From contig JANSYI010000008.1 in the NCBI GenBank assembly GCA_024742475.1, positions 62,001 to 126,000 on the forward strand: DNA of 64,000 bases, given 5' to 3'. Each line of letters begins with the position of its first letter. Positions within the stretch are counted from its first letter, which is position 1. Position numbers and translations under genes: made by a program. Source of the stretch: a bacterium (lineage in GTDB: Bacteria; Myxococcota_A; Polyangia; Nannocystales; Nannocystaceae). The notes beneath the pieces are model-generated. The model had not been told where the DNA came from. It did not search any database and saw nothing but the letters and a program-made list of their open reading frames with translations. Shown here piece by piece: positions 8,106-16,399 of this stretch.

Positions 8106-9431
8106 TCAGCCCGCCGGGCTGCCGCTTTGACTGAGCGCGAAGCCGGTCATGTCGCTGTAGGTGTACGGGCTGGTGAGGCCCGTGAACGTGTCGACCTGCT
8201 GCGTGACCGGGTTGACGCGCCACGCCTCGGCGCCCTGCGAGACCGCCCAGACGTTGCCTTCGAAGTCGATGCTGATGCCCTTGGCGTAGCCGGGCACCGG
8301 GATCGTCTGCACGACCGCCATCGTGTCGATGTCGACACCGAGCACCGTGCTTCCGCTGCCAGCCACCCACAGCACGTCGTTGGCGTCGACCATGCACCCG
8401 CCGCCTGCCGAGCCCACCGAGACCGAATCCCAGGTCTCGGTGGCGGGCGTGAAGCGGGCCAGCTGGCTCTGGCACGTCCACGGACGCCCCTGCGGGTCGA
8501 CGGTCATGCCGTAGCCCGAGGGCGCCGACCACTGCTGAAGGCTCATGTCGGCGATGTTGACCTTGAACAGGACCTGGCCGCTGAGCATGCTGCCCCAGAA
8601 GTTGCCGTCGCCGTCGACTGCACCACCGTACACGCCGTAGGTGTTGGCGGACTGCGTGGTGGGGACCATCGACTCGACCACGCCGGTCTCGCCGTCGAGC
8701 AGCAAGATTTCGATGTTGGCATTGGACGACGTCGCGCCGGCCGTCCAAAGCTTGGTGTTCTCGTAGCGACACGTGCCGGTGTTGAACGTGCCTTGGGTCC
8801 ACGCCACGGGGCGCTGCGTGGAGTAGGCGAAGGGGGTGTGCCACGCGATGCAGCCGTCCTGCCACGCCTTCACGTCGCCTGCGCCGGTCGAGGTGTTGGT
8901 GGGATCGGGGCAGTCGTCGAGGCGCGCACGGATCATCGTGACCCCGCCGCTTCGGTTGGCGACCGCCATGTCACCGTTGAGGTTGACCGACGTGCGCGAG
9001 GGACTGCCCGACCCGTCGGCGCGAACGAGGTAGCGCCCCTCTTCGAGCAGGGTCTGCGTGTTGATCTTCGAGACGGTGCCTTCGGGGCTGTTGGCGACCC
9101 AGATGTAGGAGAAGTCCGTGCCGAGGCCGCTGCCTCCACCGCCGGGACCTCCGCCGCACGAGTTGTTCACGTCGGGCACTCCGCCGATGTCGAACTTGAT
9201 CTCGCCGTCGTCGCCCGAGTTGCCCGAGTTGCCCGAGTTTCCGGAGTTGCCCGAGTCACCCGAGCCACCCTCGGTCTCGCCGTCGGTGTCGCCACCGCCG
9301 CTGTTCCCATCGGTGATGGTCGTGACGAGTGAGCCCCCGTCGGCGCCGCTCCCGCGACCGTCGTCGCCATCCGCACCGCCACAGGCGAGCCCCAGTGCAG
9401 TGAATCCTAGAATCCAAGTACGATTTCGCAT
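8106..9431 (-). CDS. Vgb/NHL-like beta-propeller lipoprotein
   Basis: 441 aa from ATG 9431. Lipobox 'LGLAC' at about residue 16, then a linker of S/G/D with (N/D-S-G)n repeats around residues 60-90. About 320 residues of repeated four-strand units follow ('YIWVANSPEGTVSKINTQTL', 'NFWGSMLSGQVLFKVN', 'GNVWAVSQGAEAWRV'), matching streptogramin-lyase/NHL-type propellers. The propeller probably lies at the cell surface or periplasm and may bind ligands or proteins; no active-site residue can be assigned. The upstream ATG at 9476 would add 15 residues before the signal peptide and is not preferred. Confidence 0.75.
   Translation of the reverse strand: MRNRTWILGFTALGLACGGADGDDGRGSGADGGSLVTTITDGNSGGGDTDGETEGGSGDSGNSGNSGNSGNSGDDGEIKFDIGGVPDVNNSCGGGPGGGGSGLGTDFSYIWVANSPEGTVSKINTQTLLEEGRYLVRADGSGSPSRTSVNLNGDMAVANRSGGVTMIRARLDDCPDPTNTSTGAGDVKAWQDGCIAWHTPFAYSTQRPVAWTQGTFNTGTCRYENTKLWTAGATSSNANIEILLLDGETGVVESMVPTTQSANTYGVYGGAVDGDGNFWGSMLSGQVLFKVNIADMSLQQWSAPSGYGMTVDPQGRPWTCQSQLARFTPATETWDSVSVGSAGGGCMVDANDVLWVAGSGSTVLGVDIDTMAVVQTIPVPGYAKGISIDFEGNVWAVSQGAEAWRVNPVTQQVDTFTGLTSPYTYSDMTGFALSQSGSPAG
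9212..9265. repeat. Nine-base tandem repeat coding for a Ser-Gly linker
   Basis: Six 9-nt units (consensus 'tgcccgagt' on the plus strand) lie end to end inside the propeller lipoprotein gene and encode N/D-S-G tripeptides in its linker. It is an in-frame minisatellite that may vary in copy number without breaking the frame. Confidence 0.85.
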
Positions 9432-9542
9432 CCGGTCCCCAGCGGACAGGATGGCAGCCCAGGCTCCAGAGCACAAACACTCGCCCCGATCGCGGTGTCG
9501 CCCCCGGTCGGCAACGGGGTTCCACTCATGTGTGTGTAGCTC

Positions 9543-10937
9543 CTACTTCGGCTTCCGCTGATCGCGCAGTGGGTGCACGTAGACGACTCCGCCCTTGATC
9601 ACGCCCTCGGGGCGCTCGAGGAGCGCGATGTCGTCGAGCGGGTTGCCCCGAACGATGACCAGATCGGCCCGCGCGCCGTCCTCGACGCGCCCGACGTCCG
9701 ATAGCCCGAGCAACGTCGCGGCCCCCGTCGTTCCGGCGACGATCGCGTCGGCGGGCTTCATGCCCGCGTCCACCATCAGCGTGAACTCGTGGCCGTTGGT
9801 GCCGTGAGCAAAGACGCCCGCGTCGCTGCCTAGCGCGATCTGCACCCCTGCGTCATAGGCACGCAGCAGGCTCTCACGCATGCGAGGCGCAATCGCCCGG
9901 GCCTTGGCAGCCGAGGACGCCGAAAGCGTGCCCGCCTCGGCGGCCTTCAGCACGTGCGCCCCCGCGCTCAGCGTCGGCACCAAGACCGTGCCGCGAGCCT
10001 TCATCAGCGCCACCGTGTCCTCGTCGAGCATGCTCCCGTGCTCGATGCTGTCGACGCCCGCCTCGATCGCCTCGCGAATGCCCTGGGTGCCGTGGGCATG
10101 GGCGGCCACACGGACGCCCACCCGCCGCGCTTCGTCCACCGCCGCGCTCAGCTCCGCCGGCGTCATCTGAGCGACGCCGACCGTGTCTCCCGAAGACATG
10201 ACGCCGGCCGTGGCGCAGACCTTGATCACGTCGGCCCCGTGTTTGATCTGGTAGCGAACGGCCTTGCGCACCTCGTCGGGGGAGTCGGCCACGCCCGCCC
10301 GGAAGTCCTGCATCTCGGGCAAGACCTCGGGCTGGTAGCCGTGCGTGGCGTCGCAGTGCCCCCCCGTGATCGTGATCGCGTGGTTGGCGACCAGCATGCG
10401 CGGTCCCGGCACGGTCCCGGCGTTGATCGCATCGCGGAGCGCTCGGTCCGCAAACGTGCCGCCCACGTTGCGTACCGTCGTGAACCCCGCCTGCAGGGTC
10501 GCCCACGCGTTGCTCGTCCCCCGCAGCGCACGGTCGGCGTCGTGCTCCTTCATCTCGCGCACGACCCCCTCGGGATAGTTCGTCGGCGGCGTGAACGTCA
10601 TGTGCACGTGAGCGTCGATGAAGCCCGGAAGCACCGTGAACCCCTCGAGGTCGAGCACCTCGGTGTCGTCAGTCGCCGACAGATGCTCACCGACGTTCGC
10701 GATGCGACCGCCGTCGAGATACACGTCGACGCCCGACCGTGGCGGTGCGCCCGTGCCGTCGATGAGGGTGACGTTGCGCAGCAGGATCGGCCTGTGGCGT
10801 GCGCTGTACGGGGGACCCGCCTCGACCGAAGCCACGGTCGGTTGCAGCGCCGCCGTCGGAGGGGTGGGCCCGGGGTCCGCGACCGGGCGCGAGCACGACA
10901 TCAGCAACAGCGAGACGATCGGGACGCACCTTCGCAC
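9543..10937 (-). CDS. Secreted metal-dependent amidohydrolase (imidazolonepropionase/prolidase-like)
   Basis: 464 aa from GTG 10937. Lipobox 'LLMSC' near residue 15. The amidohydrolase metal-site pattern is complete: His110 and His112 in 'FIDAHVHM', a bridging Lys239 in 'VIKVCATAG', His280 in 'RVAAHAHGTQ', His300 in 'SIEHGSML' and Asp372 in 'ALGSDAG'. The N-terminal 'LIDGTGAPP' and the C-terminal 'GRVEDGARADLVIVRGNPL' are typical of the group that acts on cyclic or dipeptide amides. Substrate unknown; exported, probably to the outer membrane. The metalloprotease gene is 19 bp upstream on the same strand, so the two may form an operon. Confidence 0.85.
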   Translation of the reverse strand: MRRCVPIVSLLLMSCSRPVADPGPTPPTAALQPTVASVEAGPPYSARHRPILLRNVTLIDGTGAPPRSGVDVYLDGGRIANVGEHLSATDDTEVLDLEGFTVLPGFIDAHVHMTFTPPTNYPEGVVREMKEHDADRALRGTSNAWATLQAGFTTVRNVGGTFADRALRDAINAGTVPGPRMLVANHAITITGGHCDATHGYQPEVLPEMQDFRAGVADSPDEVRKAVRYQIKHGADVIKVCATAGVMSSGDTVGVAQMTPAELSAAVDEARRVGVRVAAHAHGTQGIREAIEAGVDSIEHGSMLDEDTVALMKARGTVLVPTLSAGAHVLKAAEAGTLSASSAAKARAIAPRMRESLLRAYDAGVQIALGSDAGVFAHGTNGHEFTLMVDAGMKPADAIVAGTTGAATLLGLSDVGRVEDGARADLVIVRGNPLDDIALLERPEGVIKGGVVYVHPLRDQRKPK

Positions 10938-10956
10938 CGCCCGACGGTCGCACGAC

Positions 10957-11691
10957 TCAGCGACGATCGGCGTAGGATTCGCCGAAAGCCCCGTGGCGGT
11001 TGGGCTGTCGGGCCAGATATGCCTGGGCTCCGCGCCGCATCGTGACGGACTGGCCGGGCGTGAACCCCAACATGTTGCCCTGGCGGCAGCTGCACATGAT
11101 GTTGGTGGTGCTCTTGCTGTGGGCGAGCCCGAAGAGGTGGCCGAGCTCGTGCGCGAACGTCGTCTTGGGCGCGCCGCCGGTGACCACGACATACTCGCGC
11201 TCTTGCAGCTCTCGCCGAATGCCTCGGTAGCGCCAGTGCAGACCCCGGACGCGGCGACGGGCTCGCCGGCGTCGGGGCTTGTCCAGCTCTTCGATGACGA
11301 ACACGTGAATCGTCCCATCGCTCGGCGCGTAGCCGGCGAGCCGCCGACGCTGCTGAGCCCGGGTCACGGCTCGCCACCCCTTGGGGAGGTGCTTGACGGA
11401 GTGGACGTAGACCTCGATGCCTGCGCGGGAGAGCGCCCGGTTGGCGCGCAACACCCACTGCGTGACACGAGCACGCGAGGTCACCGGGTCGCCTTGCTCG
11501 GTGGCGACGTGCACGGTGAGCGGGATGCGAATGACCGACTGCGTCGCGCGCTGCGTCCAGCGGTTGGCTTCGCGCTCGACGCTGGGGACGACTTTCTTGC
11601 CGCGCGCGTGCGCCTGGGAGTGGGGCAGGAACGTGAACGCGGAGGCCGCGAACAGCAGCCCTGCTGCCCACCGCGATACACCCGTCATCAT
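10957..11691 (-). CDS. Matrixin-like zinc metalloprotease, exported
   Basis: 244 aa from ATG 11691; an N-terminal signal peptide covers about residues 5-30. The metzincin signature is complete: 'HELGHLFGLAH' supplies His181, Glu182, His185 and His191, and 'TTNIMCS' gives the Met-turn. Metzincin family members hydrolyse peptide bonds with an active-site zinc. A positively charged region with Arg repeats (about residues 138-152) lies before the motif. It precedes the secreted amidohydrolase gene on the same strand with 19 bp between them. An upstream TTG (11709) is possible but gives no better signal peptide. Confidence 0.85.
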   Translation of the reverse strand: MMTGVSRWAAGLLFAASAFTFLPHSQAHARGKKVVPSVEREANRWTQRATQSVIRIPLTVHVATEQGDPVTSRARVTQWVLRANRALSRAGIEVYVHSVKHLPKGWRAVTRAQQRRRLAGYAPSDGTIHVFVIEELDKPRRRRARRRVRGLHWRYRGIRRELQEREYVVVTGGAPKTTFAHELGHLFGLAHSKSTTNIMCSCRQGNMLGFTPGQSVTMRRGAQAYLARQPNRHGAFGESYADRR

Positions 11692-11859
11692 GTTCTGAAC
11701 GCCGCTCAAACCCGTGAATTCATTGTGGGGGAAAAGACATCTTCATGCAAAGGGAGGATGGGTCCACCTCACATGTACTCGGGGCCCGTGTTGGACGCGC
11801 AGCCGCGACGATGGCGCCCGGCTTGGGACGCTGCCCCGCCTGTACTACGCTGTCGGTGC

Positions 11860-12627
11860 ATGTTCGGATCGTCGAGCCAGCCCGAGATCGAGTTTCTTCC
11901 CGACGACGACGGACGCGCCTGGGTGGCGGACACCCTGCAGTCGGTCGTCGCCCGCGTGGGCCCAGGTGCTACGAAGCCGCACCTCTTCAGCCGAGCAAAG
12001 CCGCCTCGCGACCCCGACGATCTCTTCGAGATGATGTGCGACGTCCAAGGCCAGGTTGGGCAAGGCGACGTCGACTTCGGGCTGGTCGACATGGTCGACA
12101 AGGCGCCCGAGGTTCCGCCGGGCTTCGTCCCGCTGGGGAACCCCGCAGGGCAGCTGATGCACACGTTTCGGCGCAACGACGAGTTCGTGACCGTCGTCGC
12201 TCCCACGATCTTCCGCAAGGCCGAGCTCCTGTTCGCGGGCGCCGCGCGGGAGCTCGGCCGGATCGCGCTCGCCATCGGCGGCGGCCATCACCTCGAACCG
12301 CACGAGTACGAAGCCGAAGCCGAGATCGCGGCGATCACCCTGGGCATGGGCGTCTGGGTGGCCAACGGGTCCTACGTCTTTCAGAACTCCTGCTGTGGAG
12401 GCGGTTGCGGCATCGACTTCCGCAGCCTCCGGACGGGCTTGTCCATGCCCGAGGCCTGCTTCGCGACCGCCCTCGACGGCCACCGCAAAGGCCTGTCGCG
12501 GCGCAGCATCGCCAAGCACCTCGAGAGCAACCAAAAGGCGGCCCTGAAGCGGTCGTGGAGCTTCGTCGGCAAGACTCCGGAGCTCAAGGCGCTCGGCAGC
12601 GGCGCCGCCGTGGGCGCGCTGGCCTGA
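11860..12627 (+). CDS. Hypothetical cytoplasmic protein with a 'CCGGGCG' loop
   Basis: 255 aa from ATG 11860. No signal peptide or membrane segment. It contains a 'GGGHHLEPHEYEAEAEIAA' helix around residues 138-156, then 'NSCCGGGCGIDF' (about 180-191) in which three cysteines are close together, so a metal or Fe-S site is possible. The rest is mixed alpha/beta. The frame extends upstream by more than 1 kb as an antisense shadow of the two minus-strand genes; the start is taken at the ATG that opens the non-shadow part. No family is recognised. Followed 64 bp later by a small lipoprotein gene. Confidence 0.6.
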   Translation: MFGSSSQPEIEFLPDDDGRAWVADTLQSVVARVGPGATKPHLFSRAKPPRDPDDLFEMMCDVQGQVGQGDVDFGLVDMVDKAPEVPPGFVPLGNPAGQLMHTFRRNDEFVTVVAPTIFRKAELLFAGAARELGRIALAIGGGHHLEPHEYEAEAEIAAITLGMGVWVANGSYVFQNSCCGGGCGIDFRSLRTGLSMPEACFATALDGHRKGLSRRSIAKHLESNQKAALKRSWSFVGKTPELKALGSGAAVGALA

Positions 12628-12691
12628 TCGGGCAACGGTTTGTCCCGCTCGGACACTGCTCGGCAAGTGCCCCCGCGGCCACGCTGAGTGC

Positions 12692-13402
12692 ATGCGATGG
12701 ACAACCCTGATCCTCTGCCTCGTGGCGGGCTGCGCAACCGCACCCAACCTCCACGTCGACGAGCGCGGCACCCCCATCTACGACGGCGCCGTCTACGGTT
12801 CGGACGGAGATCAGCTGTTCGAGTACACCCGAACGAGTCGAGCCGAGGGTGATGCCCTGGTGTCCACACACCACAGCCGAGAGGTGGATGGGGGGCGCCG
12901 CGTGACGCTGCAGTCGGCCACCCACAGCGAGGCATACGCGCTGCAGCGCTCGGTCGAGCACCACGACCAGCTCGGCATCCGCAGCGAGGTGGTCGTCGAT
13001 GGAGACCGCATCCGGATGACGACGGTGCGCAACGGCCGAGTCCGTACGAAGCGGCGCAGGCTCTCCGGCCCTGCCGTCGTCGGCCCGACCCTGTTCGGCT
13101 TCGTGCTTCACCACTGGGACGCGCTCTCCAGAGGCGAGTCGGTCGCGCTTCGCTTCGTGGTGCCACAGCGGCGCTCCACCTACGCCTTCGACCTGAAGAT
13201 GACCGAACGAGACAGCGCCACCACCACGGTCGTCATGCAGGCACGCAGCACGCTGGTTCGCGCCTCGGTTCCTGCAATGCGCATGGTGTTCGACAGCACG
13301 TCGCATGAGATCCTCCGCTACGAGGGCCGAATCCCCCCGCAGCTGAACGGTAAGCCCGTCGACGCCCGGGTCGAGTACACGATGCGCGCCCCCTTTCGGT
13401 GA
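12692..13402 (+). CDS. Small lipoprotein, all-beta, function unknown
   Basis: 236 aa. Lipobox 'LVAGC' within the first 15 residues (start ATG 12692). The rest is beta-strand rich with alternating Val/Arg/Thr and contains a Tyr-rich segment; it resembles generic DUF-type outer-membrane lipoproteins but no family could be named. The stop overlaps the GTG of the LamG lipoprotein by 4 bp (GTGA), so the two are translationally coupled and may act together at the cell surface. Confidence 0.65.
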   Translation: MRWTTLILCLVAGCATAPNLHVDERGTPIYDGAVYGSDGDQLFEYTRTSRAEGDALVSTHHSREVDGGRRVTLQSATHSEAYALQRSVEHHDQLGIRSEVVVDGDRIRMTTVRNGRVRTKRRRLSGPAVVGPTLFGFVLHHWDALSRGESVALRFVVPQRRSTYAFDLKMTERDSATTTVVMQARSTLVRASVPAMRMVFDSTSHEILRYEGRIPPQLNGKPVDARVEYTMRAPFR

Positions 13403-14499
13403 GTACGCACGCGGCTGCTATGCTTCCCCCGGTGGGGGTTCGAGCGGTTGCAGCGACATGGCTGGTGCTCAGCGTCGCGTGTGCCCCGCTGACGCAGCCG
13501 TTCACCTGCACCGAAGACGGCCAGTGCGACGGGGGGCAGTGTGAGGCCAACGGCTACTGCAGCTTCCCCTCGGCGGACTGTGAGAGCGGCAGCAAGTACG
13601 GCTCGCTGTCGCCGCTCGAGCTCGCGAACATGTGCGTGCCCGTCATGGGGAGCACCGGCACGGTCGATCCCACCGGGGCGATGACGAACTCGACGCGAGG
13701 GGAGTCATCGAGTTCCGAGACGACCGAAGGTCCTTCGTCCACGGGCCCCCAGACGTCGCTCGGCTCCTCGACGACCGGCTCCTCCACGGGGATCGGACCG
13801 GCCACCTCGGACACCTCGACCGGCTCAGACTCCTCCGACACCAACCAACCGACCGCGGACTTGCGCGTCTGGTATCGCATGGACGACCCACCCGACGACG
13901 GAGTGCTCGACGATGGCCCGCTCGGTCTCGACGGCAGCTGCCTCCCCACGGTCGAGTGCCCCAACCTCGAGCCCGCGAGTCCCAGCGGCGGAGCGTACGA
14001 GTTCGAAAACGCCATGTTCCAGCACCCGCACGACGATGCGTTCGAGCTCGACGCTCTGACGATCGCCGCGTTCGTCCGGTGGAACGGCTCGGGGCCCCTC
14101 CCTCAACAGGTCATCGCCAAGCCTGTCGGGGTTGGGATCCTCAACTCGTGGCAGCTCCAGTTCACGACGTACATGGGCGAAGACTCGCTTCAGTTCGTGG
14201 TCGGCGACGACGCCGTCGTGGATTCGATCTACATCCCCGCTCCGCCCAACGAGTGGATGCACGTCGCGGTCACCTACGACGGCAGCGTCGCGCGTGGCTA
14301 CCTCGGCGGCGACGAGGTGGTGTCCGAGCAGCTCGACGTGACCATCGGCTACGACGAGAGCCCCCTCATCGTGGGCGCCGACCGCAACTTCGGTGACACG
14401 TTCACCCTGTTCCTCGACGGCTCCATCGCGGACCTGCGCCTGTACGGTGAGGTCCTCAGCGGCGAGGAGATCGCGGCCCTCGCTGCCGAGTTCGAGTAG
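13399..14499 (+). CDS. LamG/concanavalin-like lipoprotein
   Basis: 366 aa from GTG 13399, overlapping the upstream stop by 4 bp. Lipobox 'LSVAC' (about residues 24-28), a Cys-containing patch ('CDGGQCEANGYCSF'), a Ser/Thr/Gly linker (about 80-145) and then a LamG domain of about 210 residues ('LRVWYRMDD', 'LTIAAFVRWNG', 'EWMHVAVTYDGS', 'LFLDGSIADLRLYGEVLS'). LamG domains bind carbohydrates or proteins; here it is displayed from the outer membrane or surface. It is convergent with the haem lipoprotein gene, only 3 bp apart. Confidence 0.85.
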   Translation: MSTHAAAMLPPVGVRAVAATWLVLSVACAPLTQPFTCTEDGQCDGGQCEANGYCSFPSADCESGSKYGSLSPLELANMCVPVMGSTGTVDPTGAMTNSTRGESSSSETTEGPSSTGPQTSLGSSTTGSSTGIGPATSDTSTGSDSSDTNQPTADLRVWYRMDDPPDDGVLDDGPLGLDGSCLPTVECPNLEPASPSGGAYEFENAMFQHPHDDAFELDALTIAAFVRWNGSGPLPQQVIAKPVGVGILNSWQLQFTTYMGEDSLQFVVGDDAVVDSIYIPAPPNEWMHVAVTYDGSVARGYLGGDEVVSEQLDVTIGYDESPLIVGADRNFGDTFTLFLDGSIADLRLYGEVLSGEEIAALAAEFE

Positions 14500-14502
14500 C
14501 CG

Positions 14503-16350
14503 CTACAGCGCGCAGCGCAGGGGATCGAGCCGAAGGTCCATCGGGGGCTCGAGATCGTCGGTCGCGACGGCGCCGGGCGTATCGAGCAGCGCGCTCGAGG
14601 CCGCGGCTGCGCGACGCTTCCACGCCGCCACCAACAGAATATCACGCACGAAGCCCTCCGGATCGCGCGTCGAGGCCCGATCCGCGCATGCGGCCACGAA
14701 TCGGCGCGCCCGCTCCCGGTGAGCATCGACCTGGTCCCGCGCCGCAAGTGCGCCGCGCAGCGAGGACGCGGGCTCCCCCTCGACCCCCTCCAGCGCTCCG
14801 TAGAACGCGTCGCGCAGCCTCGTTGGCGATGGGGAAGCCTCAGCGGGGGCTCGTGCCGCGCCAACGCGGCGCTCCGGCTCGATGCGCGAGCACCCGCCAC
14901 ATCCGCCGTCGGTCGCAGCGTTCACGCACGCCTGGTCCCATGAAGACTCGCAGCAGTAGTCATCGTCGGCGCACACGCAGCTCTGCACCTGCGCGTCCTC
15001 GCAGCCGGCGCTTCCGTGCGCGATGCAGCAACTTCGCGAGTCAGTGGCGCCCTCGGGCGGCGCCACCGTGTCGTCGAGCTCGGCGAACGTTGGCGCGTGG
15101 TCGAGCAGCGCGCAGCGGGCGATCGAGTAGACCGGCGCCGTGAAGTCTACCGAGAGCACGTCGAGCACGAACTCCTCGTCGACGATGCCGGACTCGACCA
15201 GCCTGTCCACATAGGAGAGGTCCGATGCGGCGCGCTCGACGAAGGTGAAGCCAAAGAACGTGTCGATGGGGCCGATCACCCCTTCGATGCGGCTGCCCGC
15301 CTCGAGCAACCCCGCAGCGTAGAGCTCGGGATCGACTCGAACCGAGTCCGCGACCGCGAAGCTCGGGTCGACGAAGAACGAGCTGGGGATCTGCTCGACC
15401 GGCTTGGGGTTGCCCAGCGCGCTCGGCACCGCGGCGCTCTGCAGGTTGAACGCGGTACCGCAGAACAGCGGCTCGAGCAGCGGGCGTGTCGAGCCGCCGT
15501 GGAGGTCCACACGCTCTGGGTCTGCGAGCGCGGCGATGCGGGTGCGGTTCCAGTGGTCGTTGCCCGCCTGCACGAGGCCGGCGAGCTCGCGCCCCGTGCT
15601 TCGCGACCCGAGCTCGGCGAAGCGATCGATGACGATGCCAGCCCCGATGGTGCGAACGGCCGCGCTCTCCCAGTGCAGCCACGGCTCGTCGATCTCCCGC
15701 ATCACGAGCCCGCCGTCGGTGTGGCACGACGCGCACGCCGAGGTCGCCGACGTCGCGGGGTCGATTTGGTCGAAGGAGTTGCCGTGAAAGACCCACTGAG
15801 CGCCCTCCCCCTCGCCTTGCAGCGCGTAGAAGTTGTAGACGCCGCTGCTGCGATCGAACGCCATGACCGCGACGTCGGTTTGCGGCAGCACCGGGTTGTC
15901 GGCGTCGATGTTGGGCGTGGTGTAGACCAGCTCGTACGGCAGCCGCTGCTGGCACTGCCGGCTCACCACAGCGCGGACGATGTCGGGCTTGCCGAGCCAC
16001 TGTGCGCGCTCGGAGACGACGCGCCCGAGCATTCCCGCGCGGGGATCGTCTTCGCAGCGATCGTCGTCTTCGAGCCGCAGCTTGTCGACCATCTCCGAGA
16101 GCGACCGCGGGCACGCGCCGGGCCTCTTGAGCACGATGCGAGCGAAGGGGTCGGCCAGGCCGTCGAGGAACGCGGCGTCCATCGGGCCTCCGCGCCCATC
16201 GAGCACGTCCTGACACGCGAACATGTCCGGCGCAGGGTCGTCGCAGCCCTCGGTGTCGCACGCGAGCCCGCCGTCCGCGAATCTGCCCATGTCGTCGCCG
16301 CAGGCGGTCGCGACGCCGAACGTCAGCGCGAAGAAGATCCGAGCCCGCAT
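14503..16350 (-). CDS. Haem-c lipoprotein with Cys-rich motif
   Basis: 615 aa from ATG 16350; lipobox 'VATAC'. One CxxCH haem-c site is visible in 'ACASCHTDGG' (about residues 208-217). A Cys-rich segment around 435-485 ('CCIAHGSAGCEDAQVQS', 'YCCESSWDQACV') has spacing of the kind seen in other myxobacterial and planctomycete exported proteins. No other catalytic motif is recognised. Likely a periplasmic or outer-membrane redox protein; a substrate is not assignable. Its end is 3 bp from the LamG lipoprotein and 50 bp separate its start from the sensor kinase gene upstream. Confidence 0.7.
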   Translation of the reverse strand: MRARIFFALTFGVATACGDDMGRFADGGLACDTEGCDDPAPDMFACQDVLDGRGGPMDAAFLDGLADPFARIVLKRPGACPRSLSEMVDKLRLEDDDRCEDDPRAGMLGRVVSERAQWLGKPDIVRAVVSRQCQQRLPYELVYTTPNIDADNPVLPQTDVAVMAFDRSSGVYNFYALQGEGEGAQWVFHGNSFDQIDPATSATSACASCHTDGGLVMREIDEPWLHWESAAVRTIGAGIVIDRFAELGSRSTGRELAGLVQAGNDHWNRTRIAALADPERVDLHGGSTRPLLEPLFCGTAFNLQSAAVPSALGNPKPVEQIPSSFFVDPSFAVADSVRVDPELYAAGLLEAGSRIEGVIGPIDTFFGFTFVERAASDLSYVDRLVESGIVDEEFVLDVLSVDFTAPVYSIARCALLDHAPTFAELDDTVAPPEGATDSRSCCIAHGSAGCEDAQVQSCVCADDDYCCESSWDQACVNAATDGGCGGCSRIEPERRVGAARAPAEASPSPTRLRDAFYGALEGVEGEPASSLRGALAARDQVDAHRERARRFVAACADRASTRDPEGFVRDILLVAAWKRRAAAASSALLDTPGAVATDDLEPPMDLRLDPLRCAL

Positions 16351-16399
16351 CGATGCGGGCAACCCTACGGGCCGAGCGACTCGGCTTCAACCGGTCAGC

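Noticed and set aside
9212..9265. CRISPR-like repeat cluster
   Set aside because: Units of 9 nt with no spacers; this is an in-frame Ser-Gly linker repeat.
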